Origin: Microbacterium salitolerans
GTDB lineage: Bacteria > Actinomycetota > Actinomycetes > Actinomycetales > Microbacteriaceae
Reading direction: 5' to 3'
Assembly (NCBI RefSeq): GCF_019720895.1
Contig: NZ_JAHKSH010000003.1
Span: 310,001 to 374,000 of the forward strand
Length of the DNA: 64,000 nt
This document shows, one piece after another, positions 28,231-36,118 of the stretch (position 1 is its first letter; each line of letters starts with the position of its first letter). The translations under genes were made by a program, and so were the position numbers. Below the pieces are notes generated by a model. That model saw only the letters and a program-made list of their open reading frames with translations. It did not search any database and had not been told where the DNA came from.

Positions 28231-29665
28231 CTCGCGGCGATCGCGGCGCGTCGGCCGAAGCAGAGGGCGCTTCGTCGCGGCCTTCGCGATCGTGCTGGCC
28301 GCGCTCGCGCTGGTCGGGGGACTGGGAGCGGCGGCGAGCCTGTCGCAGGGTCCGCGCGTCACCGATGTGCAGGTGGATCCCTCCGCAGCCATCGCCGAAT
28401 CGGGCAGCCGCGTGATCTTCACGGCCAACCAGTCGCTGTCCGGCATCGATCCCGAACAGGTCGTGGTCGAACCCGCCACCGACTTCACCGTCGACGCCGC
28501 CGGTCGCACGGTCGGCGTGCGCTTCCCGGCGGCGCTCGACGCGGGGGAGAGCTACACCGTGCGCGTCGACGGAGTGACCGGCGTGGGCGGCGGGCCGGAA
28601 GCCGACCTGGTGACGACGTTCGAGACCCCGCGCGCGCAGACATTCGTGCTCGAGCGCGACGCCGACGGTCAGGACAAGATCGTGCGGCACACGATCGGCG
28701 CCGACGAGGATCCGACCCCGGTCTTCCTCGCGGAGAGCATCGATGACTTCCGCGCGACGAGCCGCTACCTCGTGGCGTCGATCGTCGAGGGCGACGGCAT
28801 GCGACTCGTGGCGCTCGACCTCGAGACGCGCTCGGAGGACGGGGCCTTCGAGGCGGCCGAGATCCCGCTGCCGGGCGACGGGATCGTCACGGGGCTGCAG
28901 GCCTCGGAGCGCGGTCAGCTGTTCGGATTCACCTACACCGACCGCGACGTCACCGAGGACTCCGGGCGCGCGAGCGTGCTGTTCACGGGATCCCTGCGTG
29001 ACGCCTTCGCGGACGGCGGCACCGAGGTGACGCCCGTGACGGTCGGCGAGAAGGAGCCGAGCATCGACCGCTGGCGCTTCGTGCCCGAGACGTCGTCGCT
29101 TCTGCTGAACGACTTCGAGGGCGACCTCACCCTCGTCGACCGCGAGAGCGAGGACGGCGAGATCTCGTCGTTCGGCGTCGCGCTCGGCATCGAGGGTGTC
29201 GCCCGCTCGACGTACACGGCGATCGTCGACCGCGCCGACGCGGGTTTCGTCGAGCTCGACCTCGCGACGGGCGAGCAGAGTGTGCTCGATGACGCCGACC
29301 TCGGCGACGACCTGGCGATCAACCACCTCATCCCCCTCGCCGACGGCGGCACGCTGCGCGCCTACGCCGAGATGGTCGACGGCCTTCCGGGCGACTTCCG
29401 CGTCGTGCAGGTCGCGACCGACGGATCCGTGGCCGATGTCGCGCAGGTCGAGAAGGGCGACTCGCTGCTGCAGATCTGCGCGTCGCCGAGCGCCCAGTAC
29501 GCGGCCGTCGTCGTCGCGCCGGACATCGTGAGCAACCCCTATGGCGGTCAGCCGCAGCCGCTCCCGGAATCGGTCGAGACGCGCGTCGTCGACATGGCGT
29601 CGGGCGACGAGATCGCAGTGCTCGACGGCTTCGACATCAGCTGGTGCGAGGTCGGGCCCTGGTGA
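28220..29665 (+). CDS. membrane-anchored extracytoplasmic protein of unknown function
   Basis: 481 residues from ATG at 28220, overlapping the DUF1980 gene by 11 nt. A basic N-terminus (S-R-R-S-R-R-V-G-R-S-R-G-R) and one helix (about residues 20-45) precede an Ig-like segment (about 47-130) and a region of repeated beta-strand units that could be a propeller (residues 140-480). No His-rich or Cys-rich metal motif is seen. It is the last gene of the zur-permease group, so a part in zinc-related envelope function is an inference only. I do not recognise the family. Confidence 0.65.
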   Translation: MSTDSRRSRRVGRSRGRFVAAFAIVLAALALVGGLGAAASLSQGPRVTDVQVDPSAAIAESGSRVIFTANQSLSGIDPEQVVVEPATDFTVDAAGRTVGVRFPAALDAGESYTVRVDGVTGVGGGPEADLVTTFETPRAQTFVLERDADGQDKIVRHTIGADEDPTPVFLAESIDDFRATSRYLVASIVEGDGMRLVALDLETRSEDGAFEAAEIPLPGDGIVTGLQASERGQLFGFTYTDRDVTEDSGRASVLFTGSLRDAFADGGTEVTPVTVGEKEPSIDRWRFVPETSSLLLNDFEGDLTLVDRESEDGEISSFGVALGIEGVARSTYTAIVDRADAGFVELDLATGEQSVLDDADLGDDLAINHLIPLADGGTLRAYAEMVDGLPGDFRVVQVATDGSVADVAQVEKGDSLLQICASPSAQYAAVVVAPDIVSNPYGGQPQPLPESVETRVVDMASGDEIAVLDGFDISWCEVGPW

Positions 29666-29709
29666 GGGATCCTCACAGCCGACGTTCACCGGGCGTGTCG
29701 CGCCTCTGG

Positions 29710-29857
29710 TAGCATCGATCTTTGGCTGTGCACACTCCTGTGCGCAGTTCGCGCGCTCCTCACCTGAACACAGCTCAGCAATGGGCGGGTGCAGAGCGTG
29801 CAGGCAAGAGATCTTGGGTGGCCCGATCTGGGCCACGGTATTGAAGGAGAGTGAACT
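29710..29857 (+). promoter_or_regulatory. promoter and long leader of the rpmB-rpmG-rpsN operon
   Basis: TAGCAT at 29710-29715 is the likely -10, giving a leader of about 135 nt. A perfect 7-bp hairpin (GTGGCCC/GGGCCAC, 29818-29836) stands just before the ribosome-binding site GAAGGAG, a layout that could allow autoregulation by a ribosomal protein. I see no Zur box in this region. Confidence 0.55.
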
Positions 29858-30094
29858 ATGGCTGCTGTGTGCCAGGTGACGGGAGCCACCCCCGGCTTCG
29901 GTCACAACGTCTCGCACTCGCACCGTCGCACGAAGCGCCGGTTCGACCCGAACGTTCAGAAGAAGACGTACTACGTGCCCTCGATGGGCCGCAAGGTCAC
30001 GCTGACCCTGTCGGCTAAGGGCATCAAGGTCATCGATGCCCGCGGCATCGAGTCGGTCGTCAAGGACCTGGTTGCGAAGGGTGTGAAGCTCTGA
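29858..30094 (+). CDS. rpmB: 50S ribosomal protein L28, cysteine-free (C-minus) form
   Basis: 78 residues from ATG at 29858 with GAAGGAG upstream. [25 protein letters not shown] identifies L28. Only one cysteine remains, so the two CxxC pairs of zinc-binding L28 are absent. It overlaps rpmG by one base. In this operon the three zinc-independent proteins appear to be produced without Zur control and may be the only copies. Confidence 0.95.
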   Translation: MAAVCQVTGATPGFGHNVSHSHRRTKRRFDPNVQKKTYYVPSMGRKVTLTLSAKGIKVIDARGIESVVKDLVAKGVKL

Positions 30095-30264
30095 TGGCGA
30101 AGAAGACTCAGGACGTTCGTCCGATCATCAAGCTGCGCTCGACGGCGGGAACCGGCTTCACGTACGTGACCAAGAAGAACCGCCGCAACAACCCCGACCG
30201 TCTCGTGCTGAAGAAGTACGACCCCGTGGTCCGTAAGCACGTCGACTTCCGCGAGGAGCGTTAA
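30094..30264 (+). CDS. rpmG: 50S ribosomal protein L33, C-minus form
   Basis: 56 residues from ATG at 30094 (TGATG with rpmB). [20 protein letters not shown] is the L33 core. The Cys residues that bind zinc in C-plus L33 are missing. It is followed 2 nt later by rpsN. Confidence 0.95.
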   Translation: MAKKTQDVRPIIKLRSTAGTGFTYVTKKNRRNNPDRLVLKKYDPVVRKHVDFREER

Positions 30265-30266
30265 TA

Positions 30267-30572
30267 ATGGCCAAGAAGAGCAAGATCGCCAAGAACGAGC
30301 AGCGCAAGGTCATCGTCGCGCGCTACGCCGAGAAGCGTCTCGAGCTGAAGAAGACGCTCGTCAACCCGCACGCGTCCGACGAGGAGCGCGAGGCCGCTCG
30401 CGTGGGTCTGCAGAAGCTGCCCCGCGACGCATCGCCGATCCGCGTCCGCTCGCGCGACGTCATCGACGGACGTCCCCGCGGTGTCCTGACGAAGTTCGGT
30501 CTCTCGCGAGTCCGCTTCCGCGACATGGCGCACCGGGGCGAGCTGCCCGGCATCACCAAGTCGAGCTGGTAA
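30267..30572 (+). CDS. rpsN: 30S ribosomal protein S14, long C-minus form
   Basis: 101 residues from ATG at 30267. The long 101-residue form without the C-x2-C-x12-C-x2-C zinc knuckle of short S14; [23 protein letters not shown] identifies the family. It closes the rpmB-rpmG-rpsN operon and is followed by a strong hairpin 14 nt downstream. Confidence 0.95.
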   Translation: MAKKSKIAKNEQRKVIVARYAEKRLELKKTLVNPHASDEEREAARVGLQKLPRDASPIRVRSRDVIDGRPRGVLTKFGLSRVRFRDMAHRGELPGITKSSW

Positions 30573-30585
30573 GCATCGCGAACGG

Positions 30586-30617
30586 AAGGGCGGGATCTCC
30601 TCGGAGGTCCCGCCCTT
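30586..30617 (+). terminator. terminator of the ribosomal protein operon
   Basis: Perfect arms AAGGGCGGGA and TCCCGCCCTT with an inner TCTCC/GGAGG stem and a short loop, followed by CTCTCGTCTC. It lies 14 nt after rpsN. Confidence 0.8.
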
Positions 30618-30641
30618 CTCTCGTCTCTGAGTGAATATCGA

Positions 30642-30677
30642 GATACCTCTGGCCGTATCCCTATACGCGTAGGTATC
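30642..30677. promoter_or_regulatory. nested inverted repeats upstream of the AAHS transporter
   Basis: GATACCT at 30642-30648 and AGGTATC at 30671-30677 are exact complements. Between them CGTAT (30654-30658) and ATACG (30663-30667) form a second inverted repeat. The AT-rich segment also offers TATCCCTAT as a -10 region. This looks like an operator region for the downstream transporter, but no cognate regulator gene is adjacent. Confidence 0.45.
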
Positions 30678-30735
30678 GTGGCGTCCGGACGCACAGCCGC
30701 GTCCGAGAGTCGTACCAACGAAGGCACCCATCTCC

Positions 30736-32076
30736 ATGTCACAGACCGTCCCTCGAACCCGCGACCTGCGGAGTCACCTCGAACACGCTCCGATGTCCTT
30801 CTATCAGTGGGCGATCGTCGCCTGCGCCGTCGTGCTGAACGCGAATGACGGATACGACGTCGCGGCCATGTCGTTCGTGTCCGTCAACGTCGAGAAGGAG
30901 TTCGCGCTGAGCGGGTCCGAGCTCGGCACCGTCATCAGCGCCACGCTCGTCGGAATGGCGATCGGCGCGTTCGCGATCGGTCGCCTCGCCGACATCGTCG
31001 GCCGCCGCTGGACCGTCATCGGATCCGCCGCTGTCTCGACGATCGGCATGTTCCTCGCGGCGTCGTCGGCCGACGTGGTGCAGCTCGGCGTCTGGCGCGT
31101 GCTCACCGGCCTCGGCGTCGGCGGCATCCTCGCGAGCATCACGGTCATCACCTCCGAGTTCTCGAGCCGCCGCTGGCGCGGACTGGCGATCGGGCTCTAC
31201 GCAGCCGGCTACGGCGTCGGCGCGTTCCTCGGGGGCATCGCCGCCAACGGCCTCCAGGAGACCTACGGCTGGCGCTCGGTGTTCCTCGTCGGCGCGAGCG
31301 TCAGCGTCCTCGTCGTCCTCGCGCTCGTGCTCTTCGTGCCCGAGTCCGTGCAGTTCCTCGTGAACCGCCGCCCGGCATATGCCGACAGGGCGCTTCGCCG
31401 CATCGCGCGGCGCGTCGGCTTCGACCCCGAGCGTTCGTCCCTCGCGGACATGGTCGACCTTCCCGACGAAGCGCCCGCCTCGCGCCTCGCCGACCTCTTC
31501 CGCGGCCGGCTGCTCGCGATCACGCTGCTGCTGTGGGTGGCGTTCTTCATGGTGATGTTCGGCTTCTACTTCGTCAATTCGTGGACGCCTCGTCTCATGA
31601 TCGAGGCGGGCATGACCACTGAGCAGGGCGTCGTGATCGGCATGGCCCTCGCGATCGGAGGCGCCGTCGGATCCGTCCTCTACGGCGTCGTCGCCGTGCG
31701 TTTCTCGCAGGAATCCGTGCTCATCGCCTTCCTCGTGCTCTCGACCGCGTCGATCGTCGTGTTCGTGCTCTCGACGGGTCTGCTCGCCGTTGCGTTCGTG
31801 CTTGGCGTGCTGACCGGCCTGCTCGTCAACGGCTGCATCGCCGGTCTGTACTCGGTCGCACCGGCGCGCTACGGCACCATGACCCGTGCGACGGGCGTGG
31901 GATCCGCCCTCGCGGTCGGCCGCATCGGCGCCATCTTCGCCCCGATCGCGGGCGGCGCCCTGATCGATGCCGGATGGACGAACGTCGCCCTCTACTCGAG
32001 CGCCGCCGCGCTGCTGCTCGTCGGTGCGCTCGCCGTCACGGTGCTGCGCCGGATCCCCGAGGTCGAGGACGCCTGA
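30736..32076 (+). CDS. MFS transporter, aromatic acid:H+ symporter (AAHS)-like
   Basis: 446 residues from ATG at 30736. Twelve hydrophobic helices, with the family marks N-A-N-D-G-Y-D in helix 1 and G-R-L-A-D-I-V-G-R-R in the loop 2-3, then S-E-F-S-S-R-R-W-R-G. AAHS members import benzoate, protocatechuate and similar acids. No aromatic catabolic genes are adjacent, so the substrate stays open. It is monocistronic, bounded by a hairpin at 32080. Confidence 0.82.
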   Translation: MSQTVPRTRDLRSHLEHAPMSFYQWAIVACAVVLNANDGYDVAAMSFVSVNVEKEFALSGSELGTVISATLVGMAIGAFAIGRLADIVGRRWTVIGSAAVSTIGMFLAASSADVVQLGVWRVLTGLGVGGILASITVITSEFSSRRWRGLAIGLYAAGYGVGAFLGGIAANGLQETYGWRSVFLVGASVSVLVVLALVLFVPESVQFLVNRRPAYADRALRRIARRVGFDPERSSLADMVDLPDEAPASRLADLFRGRLLAITLLLWVAFFMVMFGFYFVNSWTPRLMIEAGMTTEQGVVIGMALAIGGAVGSVLYGVVAVRFSQESVLIAFLVLSTASIVVFVLSTGLLAVAFVLGVLTGLLVNGCIAGLYSVAPARYGTMTRATGVGSALAVGRIGAIFAPIAGGALIDAGWTNVALYSSAAALLLVGALAVTVLRRIPEVEDA

Positions 32077-32079
32077 CCG

Positions 32080-32123
32080 CATACCGCCCGGATCCCCGGA
32101 ACCACGCGGATCCGGGCGGTATG
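32080..32123. terminator. long perfect hairpin after the AAHS transporter
   Basis: Sixteen-base arms CATACCGCCCGGATCC and GGATCCGGGCGGTATG around a 12-nt loop, starting 3 nt after the stop codon. It is the strongest hairpin in the 236-nt gap before the HU gene. The rest of that gap holds a GC-rich stretch and AT-richer TTAGTTTTG (around 32220), likely part of the HU promoter. Confidence 0.75.
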
Positions 32124-32312
32124 TCGCCACATCCGTCACATCTGTACCGAATTTGGGGCGACACGCCGCCCGAATCGCCTCGGAACCCCCGGAAATACGC
32201 GGAATGGCGGGGCGAAGCGTTAGTTTTGTGCACGGTCACACGACCGAGCCGGGGGTTCACGCTCTCGGTCCAACGATTCGTCACGGTGCCCCGGCGCCGA
32301 TGGAGGAACACA

Positions 32313-32600
32313 ATGGCCGACAAGAACATCACCAAGACCGAGCTCGTTGCCAGCATCGCCAGCGCGACCGGTCAGAGCCAGGCCACCGTCTCGGGTGTGC
32401 TCGACTCGCTCTTCACCACCGTCTCCGAGGCTGTCGCCAAGGGCTCGAAGGTCTCGATCCCCGGCTGGATCGCGTTCGAGCAGGTCGACACGGCCGCTCG
32501 CACGGGCCGCAACCCCCAGACCGGCGCCGAGATCAAGATCCCGGCCGGCAAGCGCGTCAAGGTGACCGCGGGCTCCAAGCTCAAGGCCGCCGTCAAGTAA
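32313..32600 (+). CDS. hup: HU-family nucleoid protein
   Basis: 95 residues from ATG at 32313 behind TGGAGGA; the longer frame from 31974 covers the preceding hairpin and is rejected. M-A-D-K-N-I-T-K-T-E-L-V-A-S-I-A and the DNA-binding arm region G-R-N-P-Q-T-G-A-E-I-K-I-P-A-G-K identify HU. It lacks the long Lys/Ala-rich C-terminal tail of mycobacterial HupB. It binds and bends DNA non-specifically as a dimer. A strong terminator follows. Confidence 0.95.
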   Translation: MADKNITKTELVASIASATGQSQATVSGVLDSLFTTVSEAVAKGSKVSIPGWIAFEQVDTAARTGRNPQTGAEIKIPAGKRVKVTAGSKLKAAVK

Positions 32601-32616
32601 GACGACGTCGTCTGAC

Positions 32617-32652
32617 GACGCGGGCGCTCTCCTTCGGGAGGGCGCCCGCGTC
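32617..32652 (+). terminator. terminator of the HU gene
   Basis: Perfect 11-bp arms GACGCGGGCGC and GCGCCCGCGTC with an inner TCTCC/GGGAG stem and CTTC-type loop. Confidence 0.85.
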
Positions 32653-32675
32653 GCGTGTACGGCATCCCCACCTCC

Positions 32676-32728
32676 GTGTCCCACAACACGCCGTCTCCTG
32701 AGCGCCGTGACGGCGTGTTGTGGGACAC
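32676..32728. repeat. 53-bp palindromic repeat, copy 1
   Basis: Starts GTGTCCCACAACACGCCGT and ends with its near-complement GGCGTGTTGTGGGACAC. The centre differs from copy 2. Located between HU and the copper gene. Confidence 0.8.
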
Positions 32729-32749
32729 GCGTGGGGAGCTCCCGCTTCC

Positions 32750-32802
32750 GTGTCCCACGACACGCCGTCATCACCCCGCCGTGGCGGCGTGTTGTGGGAC
32801 AT
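32750..32802. repeat. 53-bp palindromic repeat, copy 2
   Basis: Same length and arms as copy 1 (GTGTCCCACGACACGCCGT...GGCGTGTTGTGGGACAT), in direct orientation 74 bp further on. Only the central 15-20 nt and single bases differ. Confidence 0.8.
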
Positions 32803-32858
32803 GGTGACCGGGCGGGCGTCCAGGGAGCGTGCGAGCGGGCAGAACTAGGATCGGTCGG

Positions 32859-34832
32859 GTGAGTCCTCGCGCGCTGCGGGCCGCCGGGCCCGTCATCCTC
32901 CTCGTCGCGGCGGTGTGCGCGCTCGTCGCGTCGCTGGTCGTCACGGGAGCCGCGGGGGAGCTGGCGCTGCAGAGCTCGGGCGCCGTCGTGCGCTGGGGTG
33001 TGCCGTTCGCGAAGATGCTCGTGAACATCGGCGGATCCGTGATGCTCGGATCCCTTCTCCTCGCCCTGTTCGCCCTGAAGCCGGGAGAGCGCGCGTTCGA
33101 GATCGCCCTCGACACGGCCTCGGTCGGCGCCGCCGTCTTCACCGTCGCGAGCGGAGCCACGACGTTCCTGCTGTACCTCGATGGATTCAACCCCGAGCTG
33201 TCGCTCGGATCCGAGTTCGGCACCCAGCTGGGCCGCTATCTGACCGAGACCGAGGTCGGGCAGGCCTGGCTCGTCCAGACGGCCGCGGGCGCGATCGTCA
33301 CCGTGCTCGCGTTCGCCGTACGCGGATGGCTGTCGACGCTGCTGACGGCGATCCTCGCGGCGGCCAGCCTGGTGCCGATGGCGACGCAGAGCCACTCGGG
33401 GGACCTCGCCGACCACAATCTCGTCGTCACGGCGATCGCGATCCACATCCTCGGCGCGGCCGTGTGGCTCGGCGGACTCGTCGCGCTCGTCGCGATCCGG
33501 CCCGTGCTCGAACCCGGGCGCATGCGCGTCGTCCTCGAGCGGTACTCCTCGGTCGCGCTCATCGCGTTCGTCGTCGTCGCGGTCTCCGGCTTCCTGCGCT
33601 CGCTCGCCTCGATCGCCTCCCTCGACCAGCTCGTCACGGATCCGTACGGCCTCGTCCTGCTCGTGAAGATCGTCATGCTCGTCGGCATGGGTCTGCTCGG
33701 CGCCTGGTATCGGCGCCGCCTCATCGCGAAGAGCGAGGAGAAGAACGCGATGTTCTGGGCGGTGCTCGCGCTCGAGTTCGTGTTCATGGGCATCGCGTCG
33801 GGTGCCGCGGCGGCGCTCGCGCGGTCGGCGTCGCCCGTGAGCGACGTGCCTCCGCCTCTCGAGACGCCCGCCGAGATCCTCACCGATTCCCCCCTCCCGC
33901 CTCCGCTCACGCCGAGCGCCTGGTTCACGCAGTGGGAGATCGATCCGCTGTGGCTGCTCATCGCCGCCTTCGCCATGGTGTTCTACGCCGTCGGCGTGTG
34001 GCGCCTGCGCCGGCGGGGCGACACGTGGCCCGTGTTCCGCACCGTGTTCTGGATGCTCGGCATGGCCCAGCTCATCTGGGTGACCTGCGGGCCGCTCAAC
34101 GCGTACGGCCACTACCTGTTCAGCATGCACATGCTGCTGCACATGCTGCTCGCGATGGACATCCCGCTCATGCTCGTGGCCGCCGCGCCCGTCTCGCTCG
34201 CGGCCCGCGCGATCCGCAAGCGGGAGGACGGCACCCGGGGCGCGCGCGAGTGGATCCTCTGGGCCGTGCACAACCCGCTCGCGAAGGTCCTGACGCATCC
34301 GATCGTCGCGGCGGTCATCTTCATCGGATCCCTGTGGCTGTTCTACTTCAGCGACCTGTTCCGCTGGAGTCTGTACGACCACATCGGGCATCAGTGGATG
34401 GTCGCCCACTTCCTCATCACGGGCTACCTGTTCGTGATGACGCTCACGGGCATCGATCCCGTCCCGTACCGCATGCCGCACGCGGGTCGTCTCGTGACGC
34501 TGATCATCACGATGGCGATGCACGCGTTCTTCGGCATCGCGATCATGACCCAGGAGGGGCTGATGGTCGCGGAGTGGTACGGATCCATGGGTCGCACCTG
34601 GGGGCCCAGCCCACTCGAGGATCAGTACACGGGCGGCGGCATCGCCTGGTCGATCGGCGAGATCCCGACGCTCATCACGGCGATCACCGTCGCGATCCAG
34701 TGGAGCCGCAGCGACGAGCGTCAGCAGAAGCGTCGCGATCGGCATGCCGATCGCACGGGCGACGCCGAGCTCCAGGACTACAACGCCCGCCTCGCCGAGA
34801 TCGCGGAGCGTGACAGGGCGCGCGGGCTCTGA
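32859..34832 (+). CDS. CopD copper-import domain fused to CtaG cytochrome c oxidase assembly domain
   Basis: 657 residues from GTG at 32859, with TAGGAT (32846-32851) 7 nt upstream, probably leaderless. The N-terminal about 310 residues are a multi-helix CopD domain (H-S-G-D-L-A-D-H-N and H-I-L-G-A-A-V-W-L-G-G-L). The C-terminal half is a Caa3_CtaG domain (M-H-M-L-L-H-M-L-L-A-M-D-I-P-L, D-H-I-G-H-Q-W-M-V-A-H-F, M-A-M-H-A-F-F-G). The fusion is common in Actinobacteria and should deliver copper to cytochrome oxidase. A 48-bp hairpin follows. Confidence 0.9.
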   Translation: MSPRALRAAGPVILLVAAVCALVASLVVTGAAGELALQSSGAVVRWGVPFAKMLVNIGGSVMLGSLLLALFALKPGERAFEIALDTASVGAAVFTVASGATTFLLYLDGFNPELSLGSEFGTQLGRYLTETEVGQAWLVQTAAGAIVTVLAFAVRGWLSTLLTAILAAASLVPMATQSHSGDLADHNLVVTAIAIHILGAAVWLGGLVALVAIRPVLEPGRMRVVLERYSSVALIAFVVVAVSGFLRSLASIASLDQLVTDPYGLVLLVKIVMLVGMGLLGAWYRRRLIAKSEEKNAMFWAVLALEFVFMGIASGAAAALARSASPVSDVPPPLETPAEILTDSPLPPPLTPSAWFTQWEIDPLWLLIAAFAMVFYAVGVWRLRRRGDTWPVFRTVFWMLGMAQLIWVTCGPLNAYGHYLFSMHMLLHMLLAMDIPLMLVAAAPVSLAARAIRKREDGTRGAREWILWAVHNPLAKVLTHPIVAAVIFIGSLWLFYFSDLFRWSLYDHIGHQWMVAHFLITGYLFVMTLTGIDPVPYRMPHAGRLVTLIITMAMHAFFGIAIMTQEGLMVAEWYGSMGRTWGPSPLEDQYTGGGIAWSIGEIPTLITAITVAIQWSRSDERQQKRRDRHADRTGDAELQDYNARLAEIAERDRARGL

Positions 34833-34842
34833 GCCGACCCGC

Positions 34843-34890
34843 GTGACGCGCCTGATCCTTCGCGTGCGGCGGAAGGGTCGTCTGCGTCAC
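34843..34890. repeat. 48-bp palindromic intergenic repeat, copy 3
   Basis: Begins GTGACGC and ends GCGTCAC with inner ATCCTTC/GGAAGGGT. Equal in length to copies 1 and 2. It lies between convergent genes (10 nt after the CopD-CtaG stop). Confidence 0.75.
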
Positions 34891-34931
34891 TCGAGCGCGG
34901 AGGGTGTGGTGCTCCCGATCGAGCGCGCAGA

Positions 34932-36035
34932 TCAGCCGTCGAGGTTGCCGGCCTGGTCGATCGTGATGTGCACGCCGCCGTCGTCCGACACTTCGACGGA
35001 GGCGACCATCGTGAAGTAGACGTCGCGCTCGACGGGCTCGAGCACGCCCGTGTAGTAGTTCTGCAGCGTCAGCGAGAGACGGACCATGCCGGAGGTGGGC
35101 GAGACGCGCCAGTCATCGCCGTCGGGCACGAGCGCCGTGGTCGGGTAGTCGACCATCTCCCACGCGATGTCGGGCTGCGCGATGCCCGACGCCGAGATGT
35201 CCGGGGGAGCGCCGAAGGGGCACCCCTGCGGCTGGAGGACCGCCTGAGTGGTGCACTTCTCGTCGAGGAACTTCTCGATGTTGTCCTGGACGACCTCGTT
35301 CAGCTCCGGTGTGGGTTCGGTCTGGATGTCGACCTCGACGGTCTCGAGGGACCCCGCCGATCGCACGCTCCGCGGATCCGCGACCGTGGCCGCCGTGTCG
35401 ACGGCGACGTCGTAGGTGCCGGGGGAGAAGGTCAGCAGCGAGACGGGGTCGAGCGCCTTCGCCTCGAGCCCCTCCGGCGAGACCTGGCGCTTGTCGATCT
35501 CGAACTCGTTGACGGAGAACTGCCAGGAGCCCCGCACCGTCAGGTCGATGACGGAGAGAGGGCTTCTCTCGAACGCCCAGGCGGGGACGAGGCCCGCCGT
35601 GCCCGTGCGCTCGACGGAGAAGACCATCTCGTCGGGCTTCCCGTCGAGCGTGTACCCGACGGTGATCTCGATGATCTCGTCCTCGCCGTCGGAGGTCACG
35701 CGCTCCTCGGTGGCGTGGATGTCCTCGATGTCGCTCGTGAGCGTCGCCGAACGCAGCAGGGTCTCGGACGCATAGCCGCGGTCGATCTCCTCGAGCTCTG
35801 TGAACTCGGGAGCGACGCCGGGCATCGCCAGGGCCCCGGACGCGTCGGCATCGGCGATCTCCTCGACGTATCGTTCGGCGAAGGCGCTGGCGCTCCAGAG
35901 CTCGCGGTAAAGGGCGAAGAAGGCGGCGACGAGCGCGAGGATGAGCAGCGCGAACAGGGCGATCGCGATGATGAGATCCCGCATGGCGTGCGTCGAGCGC
36001 CGCGCGGGGGCGTGCTCGACGGATCCACCTGGCAT
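34932..36035 (-). CDS. single-pass membrane protein of unknown function
   Basis: 367 residues from ATG at 36035; TAGACT (complement at 36042-36047) lies exactly 6 nt upstream, favouring this start over the GTG at 36041. A short basic cytoplasmic tail, one helix (about residues 20-42, L-I-I-A-I-A-L-F-A-L-L-I-L-A-L-V) and a large Asp/Glu-rich extracytoplasmic domain with C-T-T-Q...G-C-P-F, a likely disulphide pair. I do not recognise the family. It is divergent from the PIF1-like helicase gene. Confidence 0.65.
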   Translation of the reverse strand: MPGGSVEHAPARRSTHAMRDLIIAIALFALLILALVAAFFALYRELWSASAFAERYVEEIADADASGALAMPGVAPEFTELEEIDRGYASETLLRSATLTSDIEDIHATEERVTSDGEDEIIEITVGYTLDGKPDEMVFSVERTGTAGLVPAWAFERSPLSVIDLTVRGSWQFSVNEFEIDKRQVSPEGLEAKALDPVSLLTFSPGTYDVAVDTAATVADPRSVRSAGSLETVEVDIQTEPTPELNEVVQDNIEKFLDEKCTTQAVLQPQGCPFGAPPDISASGIAQPDIAWEMVDYPTTALVPDGDDWRVSPTSGMVRLSLTLQNYYTGVLEPVERDVYFTMVASVEVSDDGGVHITIDQAGNLDG

Positions 36036-36118
36036 GCGCACAGTCTAGGAACGCCGCCCTGGAGAACCTCTCTCCACACCCTGGTCGTTGCACGACCGTT
36101 CTCCAATACCCTGGAGAG

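Noticed and set aside
29710-29857. Riboswitch in the rpmB leader
   Set aside because: I could match no known riboswitch core; only a single short hairpin is clear, so it is listed as a leader only.
32220-34745. 841-codon minus-strand frame opposite HU and CopD-CtaG
   Set aside because: Charged low-complexity product antisense to conserved genes and running through the 53-bp repeats.
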